A DNA stretch of 64,000 nt, taken from positions 117,355,166 to 117,419,165 of the forward strand of contig CM056576.1 of NCBI GenBank assembly GCA_029721435.1, written 5' to 3'. The notes under the pieces are model-generated. The model worked only from the letters and a program-made list of their open reading frames with translations, did no database searches and was not told where the DNA came from. This DNA is from Gymnothorax reevesii (taxonomy: Eukaryota; Chordata; Actinopteri; Anguilliformes; Muraenidae). Below are positions 20,426 to 32,636 of this stretch, piece by piece (the stretch's first letter is position 1; every line of letters starts with the position of its first letter). The position numbers and the translations under genes were made by a program.

Positions 20426-21442
20426 GAGTTGTGAGTAGTTTTACAGATTTTTTTTGGTGCATTGGTTTAGGCCTGAATGGACAATTTGTGTGAAGCTAAA
20501 CGCCTTAGATATTTTTATGAAATACTGCGGATAATAGCACTAATTGCATGATAAGTGAATACAAATATGAATAATCATGCCTAACTTCCTTGTTCAATCT
20601 CACCGTCTCATATATCCTATAAAATGCTGGATTATGCACTGTGGAAAATATCACTAGTGAGATGAACTGAAGCTGCTCCTCATATTTCTCCCGTCTTGCT
20701 ACTATAGCAACTTGTTGACAAAAACAAACACAATTTTCATGTGGCAGTAGATCTTTGCTATAATGCTATAAGTGAGAAAAACAACAAACAATTTTTGCTG
20801 TATGATTAGGTGTAAGGATTTGGTGTAGGGGCTGTTGCTATCTTATACTTCTACAAAGTAGACAGAATCGTCAGTGCAGTTAGCATATCAAGGGACTGTT
20901 TCATATTTTAGCGGCAACAGAACTGGACTGATATCATAGAACATTTAATCATTTAATTATGTTGAGGCATAAGCATCTGCATTTGTGTCTACCTGTAGAA
21001 TAAGTGTGTTTTAGTAACTCAGACACAGAACTTGGTGTGTACTGGCAAGCTCCAGAATTTGGCATTAGTCAGTCACACACAGGAACAATGAGCCAAACAG
21101 AAAGGTGCGAAATTGGGCTGGCTCCGTGTGTGTTTTTTTTTTTTATTTGTTTGTTTTCCTCACCTGAAGAGGCGCACGTGTTGGAATCCCCTCTGAGCAG
21201 CTCCACTCTGTGAATCAATATGATTCTAAAGTATCCCCCTGGTGGCTCTTGGGCAAAAGTGCACCTAAATGGAAATTTCCGAGTGTTGTACCAGCTGTTG
21301 TTGCTGTTGTTGCTCGTCTATGAAAGACGGTTAAAATAATATAATTAATTGAATATATATGGACAAGTGGTCTTTGATCTTCCAAATAGGGGCCAATGGA
21401 GAGAACAGTTCAGAAAAAATAAATAATATAATTTCATATTCT

Positions 21443-21994
21443 TCATCCCAGTGAATCACACTCAGCATTGAGTACTAAATTATACGCAATTGTAGGGCCA
21501 TTGATTTGAATGAATAGGAGCATCCAGGGGTTCGCACTCTGTGGGGAAAAGTAGTAATAAAGTTCAAGATGTGCAAACAAATCCATAATGGAGTTAGTGT
21601 TTCTCGTGTGGAATTTCGCATTCCCTCTGTTATGCCATACAGTGTACCCAACTTGACAAACACTAGTCGGTGAGTGGAAAGCGCCTGTGGCCGCATTCCA
21701 GGTGCGTAAGGTATTTCTCAGACCTTCATTACTGTCCTGACCCCTGACCCTTCTCTCGGGCTTTGTCTTTTCCCCTGGTCGCTGATGTCTTGCTGGAGTT
21801 TGGACCAGGTCAAAGCTTGGAATCCCACCGTCATCGGCAGGTGCGAAGACGTGAATTTCTGCGAATTCCCCAATTAGCAAGGCCCAGATGTGTGGTCTAT
21901 TCACACGTAGAGACAAGACCGTGGCAATAGGGTCACAAAGTCCCGGCCATGTCAGCTGTGATTGTGATGTGTAGGCACTCGTGAAACCGTTCAC
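21443..21994 (-). other. Unrecognised 183-codon open frame
   Basis: One of the longest uninterrupted frames in the window. The sequence (starting MNGFTSAYTSQSQLTWPGLC) resembles no family I know and has no clear domain, signal peptide or repeat. The 21640-22010 part is GC-richer. A chance frame or transposon relic is more likely than a gene. Confidence 0.15.
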
Positions 21995-22154
21995 CCGTCA
22001 ACGCACTGCAGGGACCAACAAGGAAATGGAATCGTTTTGTGAGGGTAATTTCTTTATATGCAATGTTTTCCTTTTACTTACATCATTTGTTTCTATGACA
22101 AATCTTACCAAGTTATGGCATTGACTGAGTCAGGGAGAAGAGGTATAAAACAAT

Positions 22155-22839
22155 GGTTCTCAACACTGGTCCTGGGGTTTTACTGTGTATGCTGGTTTGT
22201 GTTCCAACCAAAATTGCAATAACAGGATTTTAGCGAGCATTTAATTTTTCTTAATTTGGTGAATTTCATATCTAGAGCAGTTTTGTTTTTCTTCAGCCAC
22301 GTGTTGGCAAATATCACATAAAAATTCCTTGTCTATATTGTGAAATATGAGGGAAAACTATTAAAAGAAGGAAGCACATAACAGAAAAAGCTGATCACAT
22401 TAAAATACAAATGTATTGGTCAGGTCCTAATTGCGGAAAACTAATTGACACATGGTAGCAAAAGCTTACCATCTATTATGCAAGATAATGATATTCAATC
22501 CTTTTTTGTACAATTTTTATGCGATTAAGTCCAAGCAAAGTATTTTGAATTCACTTCACATATTTGTGTTTAGCAACCAAAATAGGAGATTACTGACTTT
22601 CGCAGAGTGTAATTCAATCCTTTTAAAAATGTTAAAAACCTGAAATACTTGGCATATATAAAAAAAGTGCAATATGCTCAAGGGCCTTTTATTTTATGTG
22701 GCAAGTGTGGATGATTCAGTTCAGTCAATATTGTTATTTAAGAGAGTAAGTAACTGCTCTAAATAAGAAAAAGTTTAGCAATTGTGGTTGGAGCTAAATC
22801 CATCACACAGAGTTGACCCCCAGGACCAATGCTGAGAAA
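22155..22839. mobile_element. Non-autonomous element with TTCTCAACACTGGTCCTGGGG-type ends
   Basis: Left end TTCTCAACACTGGTCCTGGG near 22157 and inverted right end TTCTCAGCATTGGTCCTGGG near 22837 match with two differences. The interior of about 650 bp is AT-rich without a transposase. The termini resemble a widespread fish family; a short relative sits at 59926-60083. Confidence 0.6.
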
Positions 22840-23339
22840 TACTGGTATGAAGATAAAATTTGTTTCGGTCAAACTGTTGCAAACCTGACATGCTTTCTGG
22901 CTAGTAGTTTCAATTTTTTTGAAACTGAAATTGAGAAATTGTGAAACTGAAATTCATAGAGCACAACAAGCTTCCCATGACATGTAAAATTCAAACAGAA
23001 GATAAGATAAAAAAGAGACTTAAGTTATAAAGAAGTGAGAACATAAAGGACATTGTAAAGATCATATATGGAGTTTATGGTACACACTAAATCACCAGCA
23101 GTACCCATTTGGGAGTGCTCATTGGACCCACAGTAATATTCTGGTTGAGGACCAGATGCGTAAAGCAGGAAGTGTTTGTACATGCTCAGTTAAAACTGAC
23201 AACAGTGTCAGCAATAAAAGATAAGCATGCACTTTGAACCATAGTAGCTTGTGTTTTTTGCTGACCCCAACTATACCCAAATAGTCCAAGTTAAGTGTTC
23301 GTCTCGATGATACAAATACCATGAGCTAAAACCTGTCTC

Positions 23340-23830
23340 GGAGAGAGAGGGGTAGTACGTGTGTTTGTTTGTGAGTGCATGTGCGTGTGTGCATGTGAGC
23401 ATTTGTGCGTGTAAGAGGGAAAGGGTAGAGAGCAAAAGCAAACAGCCTGAGGACATTTGTGTCTCTTATTATGCATAAGAGTGAAAGTGTTTCTGATTGA
23501 GTTTATTTTTTGCCTATGTGTAGGTGATAGAGAGAGGAGAGTGCAGAGAAAATATCTGTCTGTTAATGTGAGAAAGAGTGAGCATGTTTCTGTGTGAGTT
23601 TGTTTACGTGTCTGTATGTATGAGTGAGAGAGAGAGAGCGAGAGAGAGAGAGAGAGAGCAGTTCAGAGAGAATATGAGTGTCTCTGTTAATGTTAACAAA
23701 AGCAAACGTGAGAGGGTCTGTTACAGTGAATGCCAGGGAGTGAAAAAAAATATTTGTGCGTGCTTGTGCTCGTGAATGTTACTGTGAGCGAAAGCGCGCG
23801 AATGTGCCAAATCAACGTGCAGTTAAACGT
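23340..23830. repeat. GA/TG-rich tandem region with diverged units
   Basis: Blocks containing GCAGAGARAATATSWGTSTST and GTTAATGTKA recur near 23550 and 23660, separated by (GA)n at 23623-23657 and TG-rich runs at 23350-23410. The part 23640-23822 has a copy at 27786-27990. Confidence 0.7.
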
Positions 23831-23879
23831 GCTTGCCCATTAAAATTGCTTGCCATTTCATGTCTATGTTTTCGAACCT

Positions 23880-24255
23880 TTCTCACCCAGGACGTGGTGA
23901 GTGTGGTGCCTCGAGCCCGTGTGAAAGTTGCCTGCAGGCGAGCGCTGTGCTCTGTGGTCAAACCGCTGCCATTTGCGTGCCGAGATGCCCGGGTGCAGCG
24001 GCGCATGTAGGTCATGACCCCGGTGCCTTCCTGGAGTGGTGCTGTGACCGGTGGCATGCCTTTTTAAGTGGCTGGCCTTTACTGGGAAAGGCGAGGTCAG
24101 AGCGCAGGGTCGTAAATAAGAGCCACGGCCGACCCGAGCCGCGCAGCAGGTGGTCGATGCCGACTCGCGTCAGCGGATTACTAGACTCGCGTGCCGCACC
24201 CAATGCCCCGGCAGGTGTAATCGGTTGGTTGACGGTCTGTTCTCCTACCTTCTGA
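23880..24255. promoter_or_regulatory. GC-rich unique block
   Basis: GC- and CpG-rich against an AT-rich setting (CTGCAGGCGAGCGCTGTGCT, GGCCGACCCGAGCCGCGCAG). A 140-codon + strand frame spans 23833-24255 but resembles no known protein. Candidate regulatory block or old transposon. Confidence 0.25.
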
Positions 24256-24289
24256 CAGAGCTAAAATATCAGCATAAATGGAGAAAGAG

Positions 24290-24420
24290 ATGGAGTGAGA
24301 AAGACAGAGAATCAAAGAAATAGTCAGAGAGAGAGAGAGAGACAGAGAGAAGGACAGAGACACAGTGAGAAACAGAGAGAGGCAGGCAAAGGTTGTCATG
24401 ACGAGTGAGACAGAGAGTGG
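24290..24420. repeat. GA-rich simple repeat
   Basis: Mostly AGAGA/GACAGAGA units over 130 bases. Confidence 0.85.
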
Positions 24421-24655
24421 CAGAATGAAGCCCACAGACCACATCTTTTACTTGCTAAAAAAAAAAAAAAAAAAACCCGGGTCACACAGTTCACAGCGTT
24501 CTCATTATCAGAGCTTTATTTCCGTTTTGGCTCACAGCAAGGGCTTGATGATTCAGAGTGAATTCTATATTTTCCAGTGTCTGTTGAGAAACATGAGGAA
24601 ACATGCTGGTAGATGGGCAACCTGCAAGAGGATGAGTGGAGCAGAGGTCTTTAAC

Positions 24656-24703
<48 letters not shown>
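24656..24703. repeat. (GATA)n microsatellite, about 12 units
   Basis: Uninterrupted AGAT/GATA repeat. Confidence 0.98.
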
Positions 24704-24930
24704 GCCAGGTGGGAATGCTGGACACTGGGGAACCCCCTACCCATTCCTAAAAGAGTCATGGGATCTTTATCAATCACAGTGAGTCAGGGCCTTAGTTTAA
24801 TGATTCATCCAAAAGGCAGAATCCTCAACACACCAGTGTCTCTCCACTCCTGCACTGAGGCATTGGGGTATATTCGACTGAAGGATAAACTGCCCCCTGC
24901 TGGCTGACCAACACCACCTCCAGCAGAAAA

Positions 24931-25012
24931 TATACTGCTCAAAAAAATAAAGGGAACACTTGGAGTTATATTGTGTTGTTTAAGTGTTCCCTTTATTTTT
25001 TTGAACAGTATA
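24931..25012. mobile_element. 82-bp palindromic MITE with TA ends
   Basis: Arms 24931-24961 and 24982-25012 are 31-bp inverted repeats with one mismatch around a 20-base loop; the ends read TATACTGCTCAAAAAAATAA. This terminus is common in fish Tc1/mariner-type MITEs. No coding capacity. Confidence 0.85.
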
Positions 25013-26660
25013 CATTTTTTCTGGGGAGATTTCTACTCATACAAATATTAACCAAGCCCACCCTTGATCAAATTCAGCCATTTTGTCAAGAGCAAAGTGA
25101 AAGGCGATACAGCAGGTGGTTGCTAGTTCAGTCTGTGTGCCGAAACCGAGAGAATTCTGCTTTAAGGACAGTGCCTGAATGTGCAAGTGGTGGGTATCAG
25201 TTATAAAACCCATCAATGTGGCACTGTTCAAAAATAGTATATGAAAAGAATAAATTGCCTTTGGGTATCCCTACTGCACATCTATGTAAAAGTTGTTTTA
25301 GCAGCTGGGCTTCATTTCAATTCATTGCAATGAATACTGTACATTTGGAATTCCCAAATCATATGAAATGTAATTTATTTGTTGGGAGGTATTCTATGAG
25401 TTTATTCTTGCTTTACACTCATTTAGGAAACACTGTTATCCAGAGTAGTTCTCAGTCCAAGAGAGGATTGATTTTGCTGAACATTTGCACACGAGTGAAT
25501 GCAAGCAGTGCAATTTATGAAATGAGACTCAACTTACTTTATGAATACAAATACAGTCGTGAAAATAATACTCATTTAAAATATAATTCAAATTAGGTAG
25601 CCTACTTTCAGTATGACCAACGATAACTGGTAAAAAAAAAAAAAATCATAGTCACAGGCCTATCACTTCAGTCTGTCACTCAGTAGATGATTACGTTCAA
25701 TTGAACAGTTCAATGGGAACTTCTGCTTTCGCCTGTTTGAAAGAAGCCGCTTACCTGTGAATTTGACATGATTATACAGTTTCTAAATTAACAAGTTTGG
25801 CATACTCACACAGATTGCAAACGCACCAGTGAACATCATTTCATCTTTTCTGACTTGTTCTTCGCAAGAAATCTAAAAATAAAGCGGCCATGATATATAA
25901 TGACTAACAACAGTTTTGATAATCCCTTGCAAACTATTTAGTGCTATCTGCCTTATAAAACTGCAGCAGAGTGAAAAAAAACTGGATCTGAGACTATTTC
26001 ATTAACATATTTCAGGTACTGCTTTGAATTGATCGTGTTTAATGAGGGTATTAATATGAGTCAAGCTCAATGACCTTGTCTTCGCAACAAATTGTAGTCT
26101 GCGGTGATGATGGCGAAAGAAATAATCTGCTCTTTGATCAATATGATAATGGATTTAGTGTAGTTTATCTAACTTCTGGTGAATAGGATGTGTTTCACCA
26201 AGCCAGTTGTGACATGTATTAGTGTCTTTACTGATTTTATTCAGATTTTATCAAGGAATGTAAATCTGCTGACAATGATAAGCAGGATAAGCACTGACCC
26301 TGTGGGGGCCCAGGTTCTCATGGACCCACGGTGATTGCCAAGCACACATGGGGAATGCCAATCAGTCATGCCGAAACCCGTGCTTTAAAAGTTCCCTGTC
26401 ACGTCGCCAGATGCACGGCAAATTAGCGATTGCGTGCCGTTTCAAAATCTTTTTCTTTGTGACATCACAAGGTAAAGTGACAGCCCAGATTCAACAGGGG
26501 CAGATCAGCTGCAGCCAAGCTGTAAATCAGTTTCTTCATTATTCTGGGGTTTCAACTCCTTTTGATGTCACAAAGGAAAAGATTTAGAAAAGGCTTGCAA
26601 TGGAAAATTGGCTTTACACCTGAGGACTTGATAGGGGACCCATAATCATAATACAAACGC
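25013..26660. other. Non-coding AT-rich stretch, no gene seen
   Basis: No repeat family or protein recognised. The 126-codon frame at 25216-25596 is of low-complexity composition and unrecognised. Confidence 0.55.
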
Positions 26661-26678
26661 AATCATACTGTATATGAA

Positions 26679-26830
26679 GACCACAATGGAAAAATGATCG
26701 AAGTCACATTTTCAGTTTGTGGAGAAATGACAAATTAAAAATTCAAAACGATCTTAGACACAAAGCACTAAAAAAAATGCAAAAAATATTACATATTATA
26801 ATAACATATAATATTATTATTATATATTAT
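26679..26830. repeat. Dispersed repeat family B, copy 1
   Basis: ACCACAATGGAAAAATGATC, GTGGAGAAATGA, AAGCACT and ATGCAAAAAATAT occur in the same order as at 36168-36310. Both are followed by AT-rich ATATTATTAT sequence. Confidence 0.75.
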
Positions 26831-27688
26831 TTGAAATATTATAATACATAAAATATACAGAAATGCTAAATTTGAACTCTGATCGTTTTTTCTTCATATG
26901 ATAGCGCATACGCAGGATCCAAATGAAAGTGTTGCAAGTTCAAGCATGAAAGTGCAAGGCCAGCAACTTGCTTATTAGTAAGCACAGCTAGCCAACCAAA
27001 CAAAGAGCGAAAATTTGTCATTCAAAAATCAATAACCTAAAACAATGCCACCGACAGTAATTGTGATAGTCCCTCTCCCACCAGTGCCTCCACCAGTGAT
27101 CAGTCAAGCAGTAATGTTCAAGATAGGGACACCTGAAGCAGCAGCAGAGCAGAGGACAAACACATTAGGTGAGCTAGGAAGTTCCAGTTGTGAATGTATG
27201 ATTCATTTTCTGGGTTTTTGTCACAGTGTCCCACAGCTACTTTCGTGCTGGATTGTGGTTATGTTCCGGACAGGAATTAATGGCATACTGAATGGTGAAA
27301 GTCCAATGCGCATTTAGAAACTGGATCAAGGGAACAGAAGAAGAAGGCAATAAGCGCCAAAGCTTTGGTACTGAAAGAAGGAGTAACTGGCTGGAGCTTT
27401 ACAAGAACCTTCTCAGAGCCTGTAAGTTTAAATCGGGAACAAATAAAATAGGGGCGAGGTTAACAATGAGGGGTGTGAAAGGTGTGCAAACTAATAAGAC
27501 CAATAAAAGCTTTTAAAGGAATGAATGCAAATAACTAGACAATGGGAAGATCTTTGTGATGAAAACACAAGGATCGTAAAAAGATTGTACACTTTTCCCA
27601 TGCTATGTACAGTTTTGCATATTATTTCAATGGAATTAAGTAATTATATGCTCTGTATAATTAGCTGAATCCTTGATCTCCAGGATCA

Positions 27689-27696
<8 letters not shown>

Positions 27697-27740
<44 letters not shown>
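27697..27740. repeat. (AT)n microsatellite
   Basis: About 22 AT units followed by TATGCATA. Confidence 0.95.
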
Positions 27741-27741
<1 letters not shown>

Positions 27742-27785
27742 GCATATTTTTTATTTATTTATTTTTTTAAATCAGAGGCAGAGGC

Positions 27786-27992
27786 AGTACATTTCTGAGA
27801 GAGACAGAGAGAGAGAGCAGTGCAGAGAGAATATGAGTGTCTTTGTTAATGTTAATAAAAGCAAATATGAGAGGGTCTGTTACAGTAAATGCCAGGGAGT
27901 GAAAAAAAAATGTTTTTGTGTGCTTGTGAATGTTAATGTGAGCGAAAGGGTGCAAATGTGCCAAATCAATGTGTCAACGTGCAGTTAATTTT
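27786..27992 (+). repeat. Second copy of the 23.64-23.82 kb GA-rich block
   Basis: GAGAATATGAGTGTCT, GAGAGGGTCTGTTACAGT, AATGCCAGGGAGTGAAAAAA and CAACGTGCAGTTAA are shared in order with 23657-23822. Similarity stops at GCAGTTAA in both copies, and the Tc1-like fragment begins at 27993. Confidence 0.8.
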
Positions 27993-28654
27993 CATCTCTG
28001 ATGGTATGGGGATGCATTAGTGGATATGGTGTGGGACACTTGCATGTTTTAAAAAGCACCATGAATGCTGAAAGGTTTATAAAGGTTTTAGAGCAACATA
28101 TGCTCCCCTCCAGACGACATCTATTCCAAGGAAGGCCTTGTGTATTTCAGCAGAACAATGCAAAACCACATACTGCAGCTATTGCAACAGTACTGTTTTG
28201 TAGTAGACGAGACCGTGTGCTGAACTGGCCTGCCTGCCGTCCTGATCTTTCACCGATTGAGAGCATTTGGTGCATAATTAAAGGAAAAGCCCGTCAAAGG
28301 AGACCCAAAACTCTCCAGCAGCTGGAAGCCTGTATTAAACAAGAGCGGGATCAAATTCCAATGGCTAAAGTCGAGAAACTTATCTCCTCAATGCCCAGAC
28401 ACCTCCACTCTGCGTTAAAAAGAAGAGGGGATGCTACACCATGGTAAACAGGCCCTTGTCCCAACTTATTTGAGACCTGTAGCAGTCATCAAATTTGACA
28501 TGAGCTCATTTTGTGGATAAAATTGTTAAATTTCTCAGTTTCAACATTTGTTATGTTATCGCTGTTCTATTGTGAATAAAATACTGGCTGGTGTGATTTG
28601 AAAGTCATTGCGCAATTTACACTTTGTCCCAACTATTTTGGAATAGGGGTTGTA
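27993..28654 (+). pseudogene. 5'-truncated Tc1-like transposon with transposase C-terminal half
   Basis: An open frame at 28001-28444 encodes the C-terminal part of a Tc1/mariner transposase: VWGCISGYGVGHLHVL, then FQQNNAKPHTAA, then WPACRPDLSPIESIW, ending KRRGDATPW. The second catalytic Asp of the DDE triad (normally QQDNAKPH) is Asn here, while the final Glu (SPIE) is kept. The N-terminal DNA-binding domains and left inverted repeat are missing. The right terminus ends GGAATAGGGGTTGTA at 28654. It matches 51807-52417. Not active. Confidence 0.9.
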
Positions 28655-28880
28655 CAATTCACAGGGGTCGAGTTCAGTTGAGTGCTAAAGTGCTCACAAG
28701 AGAATATTCTAGGAGTGCCTGTTGGCTCTTAATTGTGGTAAATTTCATTTACCTAAATCATATACTAACAGCCTGGAAAAATCATACTAAAATGGCCTTT
28801 TAAAAAATAAGATCTCTTTGTACGTTGTAAATAGTTGTTAATTCTACATAATTTTATTACCAGTAAAAATTTGGATTTTT

Positions 28881-29640
28881 AGCTCTGCTGTGACGATAGT
28901 CACAGTCAGCAGAGCTTTTCTAATGCCGAGTTGTCCAGCTTCCGTCTGCCTGTCTGTCCGTTCGTCCGTCCGTCCGGCGTCAACTTTTCACTTCAAATTT
29001 GTATATCTCAACAACTGTCTGATATCTTTTTTCTAATTTGGTGTGAGACTTCCCTATGATATTCTGAATATTCACTATGAAAATTAAAAAATTCTACATC
29101 CTGGGTCTTGAGAAATTAAGCATTTGTGAGAAAATTAGAAAATTCTACATCCCAGTTTTTCAGAAATTCAGCATTTTGAACTTAGTAAAAGTGTTTGTAC
29201 TCATTTCTTCAGTCTTTCATTAATATCTCAAAAACTGTCCGATAACTTTTTGTCTTATTTGTTGTGAGCCTTCCTTATGATGTTCTGATTATTGCCTGTG
29301 AAAATTAGAACATTTCACGTCCCGTTGTTTGGGAAATTCAGCACTTTGGCATTAGAAAAAAAGTGTTTGTGCTCATTTTTTCAGTCTTTCATTAAAATCT
29401 GAAAATCTGTCTGATAACTTTTTGTATAATTTATTGTGAGCCTTCCTTATGATGTTCTGATTCTACGTCCTGGTTTTTGAGAAATTCAGCATTTTGGACT
29501 AAGAAAATCAGTGTTTATGCTGATTTTTTCAGTCTTTCATTAATTTGTCATGTGTTAACACTGTAATAATTTTCAAGGATTTCTGAAATTAAGTTATGAC
29601 AAGGACATTTCAGTCATCCTCAGCGGCGCTCTCTAGGCCA
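28881..29640. repeat. Hairpin plus TCCGTCC tract and tandem units of about 150-175 bp
   Basis: AGCTCTGCTG...CAGCAGAGCT forms a hairpin at 28881-28916. GTCTGTCCGTTCGTCCGTCC follows at about 28952. Then come diverged tandem units marked by TCAGTCTTTCATTAA at about 29209, 29381 and 29530, each with GTGAGMCTTCCYTATGAT. This is a structure I recall from dispersed fish repeats. Confidence 0.6.
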
Positions 29641-32636
29641 GCAGGCCTCTTGTTATATCTCACTGAAACTTGGTTAAGGCTAGAGCTTATAATGCCCTTT
29701 ATTGAGGTCTGCCATCCCAAATGTACTTATTTTAACACTCAGCAGCTGAGCAATTGCAGCAGGGTGCTGGTGGAATTTTTTAACGGGGATTATTATAAAT
29801 GCAAGTCATTCTCTGTCAAAAATAATATTTGTTTTGAATAAAAAAATAATCATGGTTTGAAGTGTTACTGCTGAATATGGATTTGGTAGATTCAGTTCTC
29901 TGTCTAATTGTGCATAGGCCTCCCAAACCCAGAAAGGAATTTATTCAACAATTCTCTAACCTTTTGTCTTCTATTGTTCCCCACACAAATAATCTCTTCA
30001 CTCTGAGTGAATATAATATTCATATTTGTTGTCCATCTAAGCCTCTGGTCAGCGAATTTTTACATTTTGTTGACTCTTAATAATGTCTAGTCAGCCTTAG
30101 GATCACACATGACCTGGGTCACACACTTGATCTTGTTTTTAACTGTAGGCTTCTCTGTCAAAATAACTGCTGTTTGTTTGTTTGACCATCTGCCAATTCT
30201 TTTTGATGCCCCTTCCAAAAACTCTCTTGGTAAAAAGTTCTTGCTACTTTAACCCTTTCACTGTCTGTCAGTTCTGAGACACCAACTTCGCCGGTCCTTT
30301 AAGGTGAACCGCAGGACCTCTTCCTTCCCTTCCGTGCGCATAGGACCTGGTCACCTTACATAACTCCAACTGTGCAGGCATCTACAAGTCTGCCGCCCCT
30401 TTGAAAACTGAGAGACCAAAAGCCAGAGCTACGCCCTGGCTGTGCAGCACCACAGGTGATCTTAGACAAGTTTGTCGATGGCAAAAAAAAAAAAATGCCA
30501 AAAAGGCGCCCTTCCGCTATTAGACAGATGCCTTTAGATAGGTTTGCAGAGCTGAGCAAAAATGCAAAAAAGATAAGGTCCAAGTGTCTTATGAAATTAC
30601 AAAAGAATCTAACAAAGAGTCAAACTAACTACCAACACTTTGTTAAAGCAGTAAGGACTAAGTATTTCTTAGATATTATCTCTCAAAAGTCCAATTCAAT
30701 GCAATTAATTCAGTTTTAGTCTGGCAGCTTCTACCAGTCTGGATTCCACTCCTGAAATTTATGAAGATTTATTGAAATTCATCACCAATAAAATCAACAG
30801 TATCAGGTCAAACATCTAACCTGCCACTTCAAACCCCTCTGTGCTACCAAGAAGTCTTGCCCTCCTTGACAAATTTAAACCTATCTCCCTCACTCATTTG
30901 ACAGAAATGGTCTTCCAAATGAAGCCAACAACATGCCCCTCAGATGTTATTCCTGCCTGTCTCCTTATTGAGGTTCTGAACATTGTTGGTCGGAGTATGC
31001 TCTCTGCTGTAAATAGCTCCTTAGTCAATGGATCTGCTCCTACCTGCTAAAAAATGCTGTTGTTCACTCTCTTCTCAAAAAGCTCAACCTTGACTCGACA
31101 GTGGTTTATCATTTTTGATCGATTTCTCACTGACTTTTTTTCATAGGAAAAGAAGAACTACTATCCTCCTCTTAAGAATAGAATAAGCTGATTAATAATT
31201 TTTTGTCAGATTTTAAGGCATGCCAAAGCAAAGAGAGTGACCTCTACTATACTCGATCAAATTACCTACAGCTTGCTTTTCAGTCTGGTTCTGATTACAT
31301 TTACATTTGATGTTAGTGCAGCTCCATTCTCCAAGACCATCCCAAAAATGGGATTGGCTTTCAATGGACTGCCCTAGAGTGGTTTAACTATTACGTAAAA
31401 AATAGAGCTTTTTGGTTAAAGTCGGAGAATTTTAGCCCTCCTCAGCACTCTTATTTGTGGAGTGCCTCAGGGTTCAATCATAGAGCCCATCCAAATATCT
31501 TTTATATGCTCCTCTCAGTTTCAATTTTTAACAAATGCAAGATTTCTTTCCATTTGTATGTTGATGACCTTCCTCTGAGACCTCATGATCACCAGTCCCT
31601 GAAGACACTTTCTAACTACCTTGAGTGGACATCAAACTTTGGATTACAATAAATTTTCTCTAGTTAAACAATAATAATACAGAAGTGATCTTATTCAGTT
31701 CCCTTCATTCCATCTGTGGTTTAGCAAACACTTTAGTCTCTGTCCTCAAATGTTGTCTAGTTCACCAAAAAAATTGGTGAGAAGTCTTATTTGGATTGTA
31801 AATTACAACAGTAAATTAATTATTTGGCGAGAGGTAACCTTTTTAACTGAGCAATTTCAAAATTAATATCTTTCCCCCTCCTAAAGGACTTGTCTATATT
31901 ACATCCATTACAGCTATTCACTCTATAATGAAGACAGTCTTGCTTGTCTCATCTTCAGCTAGTACAAAATGCTGCCACTAGGCTTCTCTCTAGTAGAAAT
32001 ATGAGAGACCGTATTACACCCATATAGGCATCTCTTCACTGGCCGTCGGTCAAATTTCAAGATGAGTTTAACATATTATTATTTTTTTAAAGCCCCACAT
32101 GGATTAGCCCCCAGCTATATTTCTGAACTCCCATGCCCTTACTCTCATTCCGTGTGTCTAAGATCCTCTGATAAATTACAGTTCAGCATTCCATAATCCC
32201 AATTTAAAAAATAAATGAATAAAATAATAAAAAATAAGGGTGATAGGGCCTTCTCTTTCTGCCCATAAGTTTTGGGATAGCATACTATTCCACATCAGTT
32301 CCTCTCCCTTAATTGAGACTTTTGAATCTATTTTAAAGACACACCTGTTTTCATAGCTTATTCAATCAGGGTGATCTGTGACTCAATGTACTATGCTTAG
32401 GTTTGAAATGCAATAATGCAATTTATGAAATGATGTCCAATTTTAATGCATTTTGAGTAATTTATTTTGGTTTATGCATTCTTTATATGCATTTTATGAA
32501 CTTGTGTAATTTGTGTGGTTTTATTTTATCGGATTTATTTTATTTTCATTGTACTGTACTTTGGTCAACATGAAGTTCTTTAGTTACTTTTTGTTGAAAT
32601 GTGCTCTCTAAATAAAATTGCCTTGACTTGATTGAT
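29641..32636 (+). pseudogene. L2-like non-LTR retrotransposon (LINE), degenerate
   Basis: The frames are broken but in order. Endonuclease pieces: YLTETWL near 29660; IVHRPPKPRKEFIQQFSNLL and LSEYNIHICCPSKPLVSEFL at 29870-30060. Reverse-transcriptase pieces: FQMKPTTCPSDVIPACL near 30922; GVPQGSI near 31460; a YADD-like position altered to YVDD (HLYVDDLPL) near 31552. C-terminal LAPSYISEL near 32107. The 3' end CTAAATAAAATTGCCTTGAC near 32605 is typical of L2 tails. Many stops make it inactive. Confidence 0.8.

Noticed and set aside
23340..23830. CRISPR-like array from regularly recurring units
   Set aside because: Units are diverged, GA/TG-rich and unequal in spacing, and the genome is vertebrate.
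23833..24255. 140-codon Cys/Arg-rich + strand frame
   Set aside because: No recognisable family, and composition follows the local GC-rich block.
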